NCBI RefSeq assembly: GCF_041080625.1
Contig: NZ_CP163518.1
Location: forward strand, 3,596,001-3,660,000
DNA from: Streptomyces sp. CG1
GTDB lineage: Bacteria; Actinomycetota; Actinomycetes; Streptomycetales; Streptomycetaceae
Length of the DNA stretch: 64,000 nt
Direction of reading: 5' to 3'
Positions 8,234-17,920 of this stretch are shown here, piece by piece (position 1 is the stretch's first letter; the number at the start of each line of letters is the position of its first letter). The position numbers and the translations under genes were made by a program. A model generated the notes under the pieces. The model was not told where the DNA came from, did no database searches, and was given only the letters and a program-made list of their open reading frames with translations.

Positions 8234-9574
8234 CTAACCCGCGACCACGGGGCCGGGCCAGGACAGGGTCAGGCGGCGGAACTCCAGGGTGTCGTAGGCG
8301 TGGGTGCCGGTCTCGTAGAGGATGCCGACCGTGTCGTGGCCGAGCAGGACGAGGTCGGAGTAGGCGGCCGGCCGGACCGAGAGGGTGCGCAGCCGGGTGA
8401 AGGTGTGGCCGAAGTCCTCGCTGGACCAGATCGCCATGGCCCGGCGGGCGGTGGGCACGGAGGGGCCTGAGAACAGCAACGGCGCTCCCAGGCCGGGGAG
8501 TTGGAGGAGGCTGCCCTGGACCGCGGGGACGTCGTCCAGGGTGGGCTGGGCGGCGTAGGGGCGGTTGAGGGTGGCGCCGCCGTCGGCGGAGTAGCCGTCG
8601 AGGCGGTGGCCGGGCGCTCTGCCACCCTGGGCGCGGGCACTGAAGTAGACGCGGTTGTCGGGGAGTTGGGCGGCGCTCGTCTCGTTGACGTCGGTCACGC
8701 CGTCGTAGTGGTCGTTCACGAAACCGAGGTGCCAGGTGCAGCCGCCGTCGTCGCTGTAGAAGGCGTGACCGCCGTAGTACTTCGCCTCCCGGCCGGTGTC
8801 GGAGGAGCCGGCGGGCGGTACGCCGGAGTGGTTGGCCGGGACGAGCAGGCGGCCGGCGTGCGGGCCCCGGGTGAGGGCCAGCGCGTGGCCGGGCCCGGTG
8901 GCATACCAGCGCCAGCCGGGCTGCTTCACCTGGGCGGTGATGTCCACCGGGCGGCTGAAGTGGCGGCCGTCGTCCTCGCTGCGCTGTACGAACACCCGGC
9001 GGCCCCGGTCCGCCCGGACCTCGCCGCGCATGATCTGCCCCTCGGTCGCCGAGCCACTGTTGCCGCAGGTCACGAGGACGACGGCACCGGTGCGCGGGTC
9101 CACGACCGGCGCCGGGTTGCCCCGGGTGTCCCCGTGCCCGGCGGCCACCACGGTCAGCGGGCCCCAGGTGCAGCCGCCGTCGGTGGAGCGGCGCAGGACG
9201 ACATCGATGTCACCGGTGTCGCTGATGCCGTTGCGGCGGCCCTCGGCGAAGGCCAGGACGGTGCCGTACCGGGTCGTCACCACCGCCGGGATGCGGTAGA
9301 CGGCGTAGCCGCCCTGGCCGGAGACGTACGGCAGGGAGGACGCACAGCCGGGGGCCGCGTGGGCGAGGGGCATCCGGCCGGCCGGGGCGCCGCCGTGGGC
9401 CGGGGACGCCCGGCCGGTCGTGGTGCCCGCACGGGCCGGGGGTGCCGCGCGGCCGCTCGCGGTGCTCGTGTGGGCGGGGTTCGCCTCTTCGGGACTCGCC
9501 TGGGCGGGCCGGCACACGGTGAGCGACGCGAGAAGTGCGAGGGCGGTGAGCAGGACGCGGCTGAGCGAGGTCAT
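8234..9574 (-). CDS. Secreted exo-alpha-sialidase (BNR/Asp-box, GH33-like)
   Basis: Predicted secreted neuraminidase of 446 residues, releasing terminal sialic acids from glycoconjugates. The start at 9574 gives a clear signal peptide (MTSLSRVLLTALALLASLTVC...QAS); an upstream in-frame start would add ten unlikely residues. A Pro/Ala/Gly/Thr-rich spacer precedes the catalytic propeller. The RIP motif appears as YRIPAVV and carries the first arginine of the catalytic triad. Asp-box repeats include STDGGCTWG, SDDGGCTWH and weaker SEDDGRHFS, SADGGATLN and SSEDFGHTFT. The gene converges on the ABC/aldolase operon, suggesting a combined release, uptake and cleavage function. Confidence 0.9.
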   Translation of the reverse strand: MTSLSRVLLTALALLASLTVCRPAQASPEEANPAHTSTASGRAAPPARAGTTTGRASPAHGGAPAGRMPLAHAAPGCASSLPYVSGQGGYAVYRIPAVVTTRYGTVLAFAEGRRNGISDTGDIDVVLRRSTDGGCTWGPLTVVAAGHGDTRGNPAPVVDPRTGAVVLVTCGNSGSATEGQIMRGEVRADRGRRVFVQRSEDDGRHFSRPVDITAQVKQPGWRWYATGPGHALALTRGPHAGRLLVPANHSGVPPAGSSDTGREAKYYGGHAFYSDDGGCTWHLGFVNDHYDGVTDVNETSAAQLPDNRVYFSARAQGGRAPGHRLDGYSADGGATLNRPYAAQPTLDDVPAVQGSLLQLPGLGAPLLFSGPSVPTARRAMAIWSSEDFGHTFTRLRTLSVRPAAYSDLVLLGHDTVGILYETGTHAYDTLEFRRLTLSWPGPVVAG

Positions 9575-9670
9575 CCGCTCATGTTCTCCGCAACCACCGG
9601 CCACGCCTCGTATCCCACGCCCGCGCCGACGGCGGACGGGCGTGCGGCACTCCCCTCGACGGGGTGCCGG

Positions 9671-10354
9671 TCAGCGGGCCACCGCGGGGACACCGAGCCG
9701 TCCGTCGTGGACTTCGGCGATCTTGTCGGCGGCCCTCAGATGGGTGCGGTCGTGCGTGACCAGGACGGTGGCGGTGGCCCGCTCATGGGTCAGACGGGTG
9801 ATCAGGTCGACGACGGCGGCGCCGCGTTCGTGGTCGAGGGCGCTGGTGGGTTCGTCGACCAGGAGCAGGGTGGGGTCGTTCATCAGGGCCCGGGCGATAC
9901 CGACCCGCTGGCGCTGTCCGCCGGAGAGCTGGTGGGGGCGCCGGCCGGCCTGGGCGGCGAGGCCCACGGCGGCCAGCAGTTCCCTGGCCCGGGTGCGGGC
10001 CGCGGCCCGTGGGCGGCCGTCGATCCGGGCCATCACCTCCAGTTGTTCGGCCGCGGTGAGGGAGGGCAGCAGATGGGGCTGCTGGAAGACGATGCCGATC
10101 GTGCGGCGGCGCAGCTCGGTGAGGTCCCGGCGGCTCATACCGGTCGTGGTGACGCCGTCGACGGTGACGGTGCCGGCGTCGGGGGTGACGAGGGTGGCGG
10201 CGACGGCGAGCAGGCTGGACTTGCCGGAGCCGGAGGGGCCGACCACGGCCGTCAGCGTGCCCTTGGGCACGTCCAGGGTGACCTGGTCGAGGGCGGTCAG
10301 CCGGTCCTCGCCGTCGGGGTAGGTGAGGGTGATGCCGGACAGGTGCAGGCTCAT
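9671..10354 (-). CDS. ABC transporter ATP-binding protein, MacB/LolD type
   Basis: A 227-residue ATPase with Walker A GPSGSGKSS, Q-loop FQQPHLLPSLTA, signature LSGGQRQRV and Walker B LLLVDEPTSALD, typical of the MacB/LolD branch that works with FtsX-like permeases in export or lipoprotein handling. Its ATG (10352-10354) overlaps the permease stop in an ATGA arrangement, so the two are made together. The substrate is unknown. The divergent two-component system probably controls the pair, as is common for such exporters. Confidence 0.93.
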   Translation of the reverse strand: MSLHLSGITLTYPDGEDRLTALDQVTLDVPKGTLTAVVGPSGSGKSSLLAVAATLVTPDAGTVTVDGVTTTGMSRRDLTELRRRTIGIVFQQPHLLPSLTAAEQLEVMARIDGRPRAAARTRARELLAAVGLAAQAGRRPHQLSGGQRQRVGIARALMNDPTLLLVDEPTSALDHERGAAVVDLITRLTHERATATVLVTHDRTHLRAADKIAEVHDGRLGVPAVAR

Positions 10355-11439
10355 CGGGCGCTCCCCAGGGCGGTCAGCGGGTCCACGGAGGTGATACGGC
10401 GGACGGACAGGGTGGCCCCGAGCGCGCCGATCAGGATCATCGCGGCGGCGGGGACGAGGACGGTGGCGGGGGTGAGGAGGAACGGCACCGCGCGGCTCAC
10501 GACGAGGGCGCCGAGCGCGGCGGCGGTGCCGGTGCCGAGGAGGGTGCCGGCGACGAGGAGCACGGCCGCCTGGCCGAGGGCGTCCCTGAGCAGGTGCGCG
10601 GTGGAGGCGCCGAGCGCCTTGAGCACGGCGATGTCGCCGCTGCGCTGGATGGTCCAGACGGTGAAGAAGGCGCCGACGACGAGGGCGGAGATGGCGAACA
10701 GGAAGCCGCGCATCAGCTGCAGCGAGCCGTTCTCGGACGTGTAGGAGCCGATCGCGGAGAGCGAGTCGTCCTTGGCGACCGTCGTGGTGCCGATGGTCCG
10801 GTCGGCGGCACCGATATCGGCGCCCGCAGTGGTGTCCAGGGCGATCACGGTCGCGGCCGGTCCGGCGCCGGCACTGCGGGGAGGCGCCATCTGCTGCCAG
10901 GCGGTGAGGCTGGTCCAGATGACCGGGGTGTGGCTGAAGGAGGCGTCCCCCCGGACGGCCGCCACGGACATCGTCCGGCCGGCCAGGGTGAAGGTGTCGC
11001 CCGGCTTGAGGCCGAGGTCGTCGGCGGCCGTGGTGGAGAGCACCGCCGCCTGTCCGTGGATCCTGCCGCCGTCGGGGGCCAGGCGGGAGCCGGGCCGGAC
11101 GCCGAAGGCGGAGACACCGGTGCTCCGGTCGCCCGCGGTGGCCTTGGTGCTGGTGATCCCGAGGGGTTCGGCGCGGGTGACGCCGGGCGTTCTCGCCCAC
11201 TGTTGCCACTGCCGGGCGGTGACCGCGGAGTTGGTGTACGACAGGCTCTGCCCGCGGCCCGGGGCCTCGAAAGCGATGCGGTCGGCGGGCAGACCGGTGA
11301 TCGCGGAGATGTTCTGCCGGCCGAGGCCGGCGGTCAGTCCGGACAGCAGCCCGACCAGCAGCGTGATCAGGGTGATGACGGTCCCCATCAGGGCGAACCG
11401 GCCCTTGGCGAACTTCAGGTCTCTCCAGGCGACGAACAC
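10351..11439 (-). CDS. FtsX-like ABC transporter permease
   Basis: Membrane subunit of about 362 residues: an N-terminal transmembrane segment (ALMGTVITLITLLVGLLSGLTAG), a large extracellular region, then the three C-terminal helices of the FtsX fold (GFLFAISALVVGAFFTVWTIQRSGDIAVLKALGAS is the hallmark). I chose the GTG at 11439, just before FVAWRDLKFAKGRFALMG, with GGAGAG upstream. The frame stays open to 11568, but that extension is low-complexity and lies in the promoter region shared with the divergent kinase gene. It is followed by its ATPase with a 4-bp overlap. Confidence 0.88.
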   Translation of the reverse strand: MFVAWRDLKFAKGRFALMGTVITLITLLVGLLSGLTAGLGRQNISAITGLPADRIAFEAPGRGQSLSYTNSAVTARQWQQWARTPGVTRAEPLGITSTKATAGDRSTGVSAFGVRPGSRLAPDGGRIHGQAAVLSTTAADDLGLKPGDTFTLAGRTMSVAAVRGDASFSHTPVIWTSLTAWQQMAPPRSAGAGPAATVIALDTTAGADIGAADRTIGTTTVAKDDSLSAIGSYTSENGSLQLMRGFLFAISALVVGAFFTVWTIQRSGDIAVLKALGASTAHLLRDALGQAAVLLVAGTLLGTGTAAALGALVVSRAVPFLLTPATVLVPAAAMILIGALGATLSVRRITSVDPLTALGSAR

Positions 11440-11606
11440 GGCTTCGGCTACTCTCCGGGATGATGAACGTGGTGTGCGATGTGCCTCCACCGTCGCCGCC
11501 CGCGCCCCGCTCGGGCATCTGACGACGGAGAGCACTTCACGGACCGAAAGACGCCGCCCGGATTGCAACTTTCGGCAGAGGCCCGGTCCCGGATCGCTTC
11601 CTTAGG

Positions 11607-11647
11607 CTGGAAGGACCGTGAACACCCTGGAAGGGACCGTGAACACC
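11607..11647. repeat. Duplicated ribosome binding site and start region of the kinase gene
   Basis: Two near-identical units of about 20 bp, each reading CTGGAAGG(G)ACCGTGAACACC, put two GTG codons (11618 and 11639) in the same frame, each with its own GGAAGG-type ribosome binding site. Either can start the histidine kinase; the first adds seven residues. Confidence 0.7.
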
Positions 11648-12874
11648 GCCGCCCCCGCCCTGACCCCGACCACCCGGGCCCTGTCCTGGTGCCTGCACCT
11701 GCTGGTCGTCGGCCTGCTCGCGCTGGCCGCCGTCCGGGCCGTGACCGGTCCCCTGCCGCATGCCGGGCCGACCGTCGCCATGGCGGCCGGGTGCGGGCTG
11801 GTGTACGCGGCGGGTCCGCTGCTGCCCCGGATCCGCGGGGACCGGCGGGCCGCCGCCTGGTGGCTGGCCGCCGTCGGCGCGGTCTGGCTGGGGCTGCTGG
11901 CGCTGTCCGCCGACGGCGTGTGGGTCGCCTTCCCGCTGTACTTCCTCCAGCTGCATCTGCTGCCGCGCCGTACCGGCCTGGCCGCGGTGGCCGCGACCGC
12001 GCTCGCCGCGGTCACCGCGTTCGCCGCCCATCAGGGCTCCTTCAGCGCGGCCATGGCGATCGGGCCGGCGCTCGGGGCCGCCGTCGCAGTCGCGGTGGTG
12101 TGGGGTTACCAGGCGCTGTACCGGGAGAGCGAGCGGCGCCGCCGCCTGATCGAGGAGCTCACGGCCACCCGCGCGGACCTGGCCGAGGCCCAGCACACCG
12201 CGGGGGTACTGGCCGAACGGGAACGGCTGGCCCGCGAGATCCACGACACGCTCGCCCAGGGGCTGTCCAGCATCCAGCTGCTGCTGCGCGCCGCCGAACG
12301 GAGCCTGCCGGGCGCCCCGGAGAACGCCGTACGCCACGTCGGCCAGGCCCGGCAGGCCGCGGTCGACAACCTCGCCGAGGCCCGCCGCTTCGTCGCCGCG
12401 CTGGCCCCGCCCGCGCTGGAGGGCACGACCCTGGCGGACGCGCTGGAACGGCTGTGCACGACCACCGGCACCCGCCACCGCCTCACGACGCGCTTTCACC
12501 TCACCGCCGATCCGGTTCCCCTGCCGACGGCGCACGAGGTCGCCCTGCTCCGCATCGCCCAGTCCGCCCTGGCCAACACCGTCCGGCACGCGCAAGCCGG
12601 CACCGTGGACGTCACGCTCGGCGCCCTGGACGGCCACATCACCCTCACCGTCGCCGACGACGGCATCGGCTTCGACCCCGCCCGCCTGCCCGCCCCGGAC
12701 CCCGAAACGGGCGGCTTCGGCCTGACCGCCATGCGCACCCGCCTCCACACCCTGGGCGGCACCCTGACCGTCGACTCCGCCCCCGGCCACGGCACGACCC
12801 TGACGGCCTGCCTGCCCTTCACCCAGCCCACGGCGACCGAGAGGCCGCCCGCCGACACCGAGGCCCGCCCATGA
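11618..12874 (+). CDS. Sensor histidine kinase, NarL/DesK family
   Basis: A 418-residue kinase with four to five predicted transmembrane segments in the first 170 residues and little extracellular sequence. A coiled stretch follows, then the HisKA_3 box ERERLAREIHDTLAQGLSSIQ with the phospho-accepting histidine near residue 208. The HATPase_c domain carries an N-box-like NTVRHAQAG and the G1 box VADDGIGFDP. The gene overlaps its response regulator (ATGA) and is divergent from the FtsX/ATPase exporter, its likely target. The start region is duplicated; the alternative start is 11639. Confidence 0.93.
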   Translation: MNTLEGTVNTAAPALTPTTRALSWCLHLLVVGLLALAAVRAVTGPLPHAGPTVAMAAGCGLVYAAGPLLPRIRGDRRAAAWWLAAVGAVWLGLLALSADGVWVAFPLYFLQLHLLPRRTGLAAVAATALAAVTAFAAHQGSFSAAMAIGPALGAAVAVAVVWGYQALYRESERRRRLIEELTATRADLAEAQHTAGVLAERERLAREIHDTLAQGLSSIQLLLRAAERSLPGAPENAVRHVGQARQAAVDNLAEARRFVAALAPPALEGTTLADALERLCTTTGTRHRLTTRFHLTADPVPLPTAHEVALLRIAQSALANTVRHAQAGTVDVTLGALDGHITLTVADDGIGFDPARLPAPDPETGGFGLTAMRTRLHTLGGTLTVDSAPGHGTTLTACLPFTQPTATERPPADTEARP

Positions 12875-13506
12875 CCGAACACCCCGTCCGTCTCCTCCTC
12901 GCCGATGACCACCCCGTGGTGCGGGCCGGGCTGCGGGCCGTGCTGGAGACCGAGCCGGGTCTCGTCGTGGTGGCCGAGGCCGCGACCGCCGAGGACGCCG
13001 TCGCTCGTGCCGCCGCGGGCGGCATCGACGTCGTACTGATGGACCTGCGGTTCGGCAAGGGGATGGGCGGGGCCGAGGCCACCGCCGCGATCACGGCACG
13101 GCCGGGCGCGCCCCGGGTCGTGATCGTCACCACCTACGACTCCGACGCCGACACCCTCCCGGCCATCGAGGCCGGCGCCACCGGCTACCTGCTCAAGGAC
13201 GCCCCTCCGGAGGAGCTGGCCGCCGCCGTGCGGACGGCCGCCAGCGGACGCACCGCCCTGGCGCCCGCGGTCGCGGACCGGCTGATGAACCGGCTGCGCG
13301 CGCCCGGCACTTCACTGACCCGGCGCGAGACCGAAGTCCTCGCCCTGGTCGCCGAGGGGCTGTCCAACCAGGCCGTCGGCCGCCGCCTCCACCTCACCGA
13401 GGGCACGGTCAAGTCCCACCTGGCCCGTGTCTACGCCAAGCTCGGCGTCGACTCCCGCACCGCCGCCGTGGCCACCGCCACGGATCTCGGACTCATCCGC
13501 CGCTGA
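12871..13506 (+). CDS. LuxR/NarL-family response regulator
   Basis: A 211-residue two-component regulator. The receiver domain has the acidic pair in LLADDHPVVRAGL, the phospho-acceptor aspartate in DVVLMDLRF, the switch threonine in VIVTTYD and the lysine in GYLLKDAP. The C-terminal LuxR-type helix-turn-helix is LTRRETEVLALVAEGLSNQAVGRRL...EGTVKSHLARVYAKLGV. The ATG overlaps the kinase TGA, so the pair is co-translated. It most likely regulates the divergent exporter and itself. Confidence 0.95.
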   Translation: MTEHPVRLLLADDHPVVRAGLRAVLETEPGLVVVAEAATAEDAVARAAAGGIDVVLMDLRFGKGMGGAEATAAITARPGAPRVVIVTTYDSDADTLPAIEAGATGYLLKDAPPEELAAAVRTAASGRTALAPAVADRLMNRLRAPGTSLTRRETEVLALVAEGLSNQAVGRRLHLTEGTVKSHLARVYAKLGVDSRTAAVATATDLGLIRR

Positions 13507-13531
13507 CGGCCGGGCTCCGGGGACCCGCGGG

Positions 13532-14227
13532 TCAGGAGGGCGTGCGGGCGGCGGCCAGCAGCCGGGTCACCTCGTCGGCGCAGATCGTCAGGGCCGCGCC
13601 GACCGTGGTGAGGGCGTCGCGTTCGGCGGGGGTGTAAGGGCCGTCGGCGAGGGCGATGCGGGCGGCCTGGAGGAGGAGGGACTCGCGGCCGGCGGGGGCG
13701 AGGTGCGGGGCGAGCGGGTCCAGGGCCTCGTGCAGCTCTATCGTCAGGCTCGTGCCGCACTCCCCGCCGAGCACCCGGCCGGTGTCCGCGGCGAGGGCCT
13801 CGACCAGCGCGGCCAGCTGTTCCTCGGTACAGCCGTCGAAGCCGGCCGCGCGGACGGCGCCGGCGGCCGTCTCCAGGGCCGTACGGGAGGAGGTGCCGCC
13901 CGCGGCGAGCACGGCGAGGGCGACGGTGTGCACGGCGTCGCGGAGCATCGCCGAGAAGCGGCGGGTGGTGGGATGGTCCAGGACGTCGGTGCCGTAGTGC
14001 TGGCGGCAGGCGGCGCACTCCACGACCGGTCCGGTGGCCCCACGGGGCAGCAGGGGCACCCCGAGCAGGGTGAGCCGACGGCGTCCGGTGAGCCGCTGGT
14101 AGTTTCGGTCGCCTCCGCAGCCCGGGCAGTAGAACTCGCCGTCCCCGACGGGAGTCCACGCGGTGCGGACGCGCAGGATGTGCACAGCCCTGGCGGCACG
14201 GCCGTCTCGTCCCCGTACTGGCAGCAC
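13532..14227 (-). CDS. TerB-like tellurite-resistance-family protein with N-terminal zinc ribbon
   Basis: A 231-residue soluble protein. The N-terminal part has two Cys-X2-Cys pairs (FYCPGCGGDRNY and VECAACRQHY) about 40 residues apart, typical of a zinc ribbon. The rest is helical and resembles the TerB fold, with an acidic end (LALADGPYTPAERDALTTVGAALTI) like the TerB calcium-binding helix pair. I chose the GTG at 14227 because GGAGG lies a few bases upstream; the frame continues to 14287 without a better start. TerB proteins are linked to membrane stress and tellurite resistance in other bacteria, but no ter operon is present here, so the role is unknown. Confidence 0.8.
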   Translation of the reverse strand: MLPVRGRDGRAARAVHILRVRTAWTPVGDGEFYCPGCGGDRNYQRLTGRRRLTLLGVPLLPRGATGPVVECAACRQHYGTDVLDHPTTRRFSAMLRDAVHTVALAVLAAGGTSSRTALETAAGAVRAAGFDGCTEEQLAALVEALAADTGRVLGGECGTSLTIELHEALDPLAPHLAPAGRESLLLQAARIALADGPYTPAERDALTTVGAALTICADEVTRLLAAARTPS

Positions 14228-14354
14228 GTCGCACCTCCGTAACGACGCCGCAACATCGCGGCGCTGGCGTGATGTTAGCCACAGCACGGAGCCTGAGTCA
14301 GTACCCCGGAAGAGACCTTTCTGTGACCTGGTCGGCCCTGTGGCCGATAACAGA

Positions 14355-14392
14355 CGGGGCCCCGGCCGCCGTATACAGCGGTCGGGGCCCCG
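14355..14392 (-). terminator. Strong hairpin terminator after leuA
   Basis: CGGGGCCCCGGCCGC pairs with GCGGTCGGGGCCCCG around an A/T-containing loop, an almost perfect stem of about 14 bp, 20 bp beyond the leuA stop. There is no U-run, as is common in Streptomyces. Confidence 0.75.
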
Positions 14393-14411
14393 AAACTCCC
14401 GGTCAGAGCGG

Positions 14412-16148
<1,737 letters not shown>

Positions 16149-16156
16149 TCAGGGTG

Positions 16157-16177
16157 TCCGGATGCCCGGCATCCGGA
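16157..16177 (-). promoter_or_regulatory. Palindrome between leuL and leuA (attenuator or ribosome-binding-site hairpin)
   Basis: A 21-bp near-perfect palindrome, TCCGGATGCC-centre-GGCATCCGGA, lies between the leader peptide stop (16238) and the leuA ribosome binding site (about 16145-16150). It could be the structure that responds to ribosome stalling in leuL. It has no U-run, so control of translation of leuA is as likely as termination. Confidence 0.5.
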
Positions 16178-16237
16178 TGTCCGGGTGGACGGCCGACGAC
16201 GCAACGCCAAGCACCGCGGGGAGGGAGTCGGCCTCGA

Positions 16238-16285
16238 CTACAGGCCCTCGCCGCGGCAGCTAAGGAGAAGCAGCCCGAAACGCAT
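16238..16285 (-). CDS. leuL: leuA leader peptide with four consecutive leucine codons
   Basis: A 15-residue ORF, MRFGLLLLSCRGEGL, ends 104 bp before leuA. Four adjacent leucine codons (CTG CTT CTC CTT), followed by another leucine as the last residue, are the signature of a transcription or translation attenuation leader sensing charged leucyl-tRNA. It is too short for routine gene calling. The downstream palindrome at 16157-16177 would be the responsive structure. Leucine-rich leaders of this kind before leuA are known in actinomycetes; the mechanism here is inferred. Confidence 0.85.
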   Translation of the reverse strand: MRFGLLLLSCRGEGL

Positions 16286-16477
16286 GATGCGCAGCAGCCT
16301 AGCCGAGCCGTCCCGGAAGCGGGGGACGCGTCCCAGTATGCGGGACCGGTGTCACATAAGGGATAAAAAGTGCGCCGTACCACATCGTCACGGAGCGTGG
16401 CGCTCCCTGTCCCGGTATTTCACCAATCATGGTGGCAGCTAGTGACATCGGAATCACGCAGTGCGATGGTGCGGGGC

Positions 16478-17542
16478 ATGACGACCAACGGGGGCTTCGA
16501 GCCCGTCTTCTGCACGATCGTGCCGCCGCATCTCCTCGATCAGCTGGCCCGGCACGACGACCCCGCCGTCGCGGAGCGCGCGCTGCGCACCCTGGAGCGG
16601 GACGCCGCCCAGCGCACCCGGCGCCGGATCACCGCCGTCCGCACCACCGCCGCCGCACCGGCCGCCGCCCCCTCCGACAAGCCGAACCGCACCATCTACG
16701 ACGCCGGCCACCAGGAGACCCTGCCGGGCAAGAAGGTGCACGCCGAGGACGACAAGCCCGCCAAGGACGCGACCGTGAACCGCGCGCACGCGGGCCTGGG
16801 CGCCACCTTCGAGCTGTACCTGAAGGCGTACGGCCGGCACTCCATCGACGGCGCGGGCCTGCCGCTGAACGCGTCCGTGCACTACGGCGAGCACTACGAC
16901 AACGCCTTCTGGAACGGCGAGCAGATGGTGTTCGGCGACGGCGACGGCACCACGTTCCTCGACTTCACCATCCCCGTCGACGTGATCGGGCACGAGCTGA
17001 CCCACGGCGTCACCCAGTACACCGCGAACCTGGAGTACTACGGCCAGTCCGGCGCCCTCAACGAGTCGGTCTCGGATGTCTTCGGCTCCCTGATCAAGCA
17101 GTACGCCCTCGGCCAGAGTGCCGACCAGGCCGACTGGCTGATCGGCGCCGGGCTCCTCGCCCCGGGCGTCCACGGCACCGCGCTGCGCTCGATGAAGGCC
17201 CCGGGCACGGCGTACGACGACCCGAACCTGGGCAAGGACCCGCAGCCGGCGAGCATGGACCACTACGTCCGCACCAGCCAGGACAACGGTGGCGTGCACA
17301 TCAACTCCGGCATCCCCAACCACGCCTTCTACCTGGTCGCCACGGCGATCGGCGGCCACTCCTGGGAGAAGGCCGGGCAGATCTGGTACGACGTGCTCAC
17401 CGGCGGCCGGCTGCCGTCCGGCGCGGACTTCGCGGACTTCGCCCGGCTCACGGCCGCCGCGGCCAAGTCCCGCTACGGCGAGGGCGAGGAGACGAAGGCC
17501 GTCCTCGACGCCTGGTCACAGGTCAAGGTGCCGACTTCCTGA
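16478..17542 (+). CDS. M4 (thermolysin/protealysin-like) neutral metallopeptidase
   Basis: A 354-residue zinc endopeptidase. The catalytic motif GHELTHGV supplies two zinc histidines and the general base, the third zinc ligand is the glutamate in GALNESVSDVFG, and the transition-state histidine is in DNGGVHINSGIPNHAFY. No signal peptide is evident and the pre-catalytic region (about 110 residues) is short, as in protealysin-like M4 enzymes rather than large secreted thermolysins. I chose the ATG at 16478 because MTTNGGFEPVFCTIVPPHLL begins the conserved propeptide-like block; the open frame reaches back to 16370. It is followed 30 bp later by an emfourin-like inhibitor. Confidence 0.92.
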   Translation: MTTNGGFEPVFCTIVPPHLLDQLARHDDPAVAERALRTLERDAAQRTRRRITAVRTTAAAPAAAPSDKPNRTIYDAGHQETLPGKKVHAEDDKPAKDATVNRAHAGLGATFELYLKAYGRHSIDGAGLPLNASVHYGEHYDNAFWNGEQMVFGDGDGTTFLDFTIPVDVIGHELTHGVTQYTANLEYYGQSGALNESVSDVFGSLIKQYALGQSADQADWLIGAGLLAPGVHGTALRSMKAPGTAYDDPNLGKDPQPASMDHYVRTSQDNGGVHINSGIPNHAFYLVATAIGGHSWEKAGQIWYDVLTGGRLPSGADFADFARLTAAAAKSRYGEGEETKAVLDAWSQVKVPTS

Positions 17543-17572
17543 TTCCGCACCATCCGTACTAGACAGGGACCC

Positions 17573-17839
17573 ATGCGTATTCAGGTGCGGCGCACGGGCG
17601 GTTTCGCGGGCATCGAGCGCCGGGCCGAGGTGGACACCTCGGGCCGGCCCGACGCCCCCGCATGGGAGGCCCTGGCCGAGCGCGTCCTCGCGTCCGGCCA
17701 GGGCTCCCCGCCGGCCGGCGTCCCGGACGGCTTCCGGTACGAGATCACCGTCGACGGCCGCACGGTGTACGCGGCCGACCCCCGACTCACCGGGGAACAG
17801 CGGGAGTTGGTGTCCAAGGTGCTGAAGGAAGGGGCGTAG
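17573..17839 (+). CDS. Emfourin-like inhibitor of the adjacent M4 peptidase
   Basis: A small 88-residue protein, MRIQVRRTGGFAGIERRAEVDTS..., with the compact pattern of the emfourin (M4in) family, cytosolic inhibitors of protealysin-like M4 peptidases usually encoded beside their target. The RTGGFAGI segment and the C-terminal YEITVDGRTVYAADPRLTGEQRELV block match my memory of the family. It lies 30 bp after the peptidase on the same strand, so the two form an enzyme/inhibitor operon. It has no signal peptide or membrane segment, fitting an intracellular complex. Confidence 0.82.
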   Translation: MRIQVRRTGGFAGIERRAEVDTSGRPDAPAWEALAERVLASGQGSPPAGVPDGFRYEITVDGRTVYAADPRLTGEQRELVSKVLKEGA

Positions 17840-17920
17840 TCGGGCGGCCGGAAGGGGCATGACCACCGGTTGCCGCCAGGGCATTGACTTCTGTTACCGG
17901 GGGTAAGGATGATCCCGGCC

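Noticed and set aside
8501..10744. A 747-codon open frame across the sialidase and exporter genes
   Set aside because: Antisense shadow spanning two unrelated, well-supported genes.
11479..12870. Long 5' extension of the response-regulator frame
   Set aside because: It covers the histidine kinase in another frame and is Arg/Pro/Gly-rich. The regulator starts at 12871 with an ATGA overlap.
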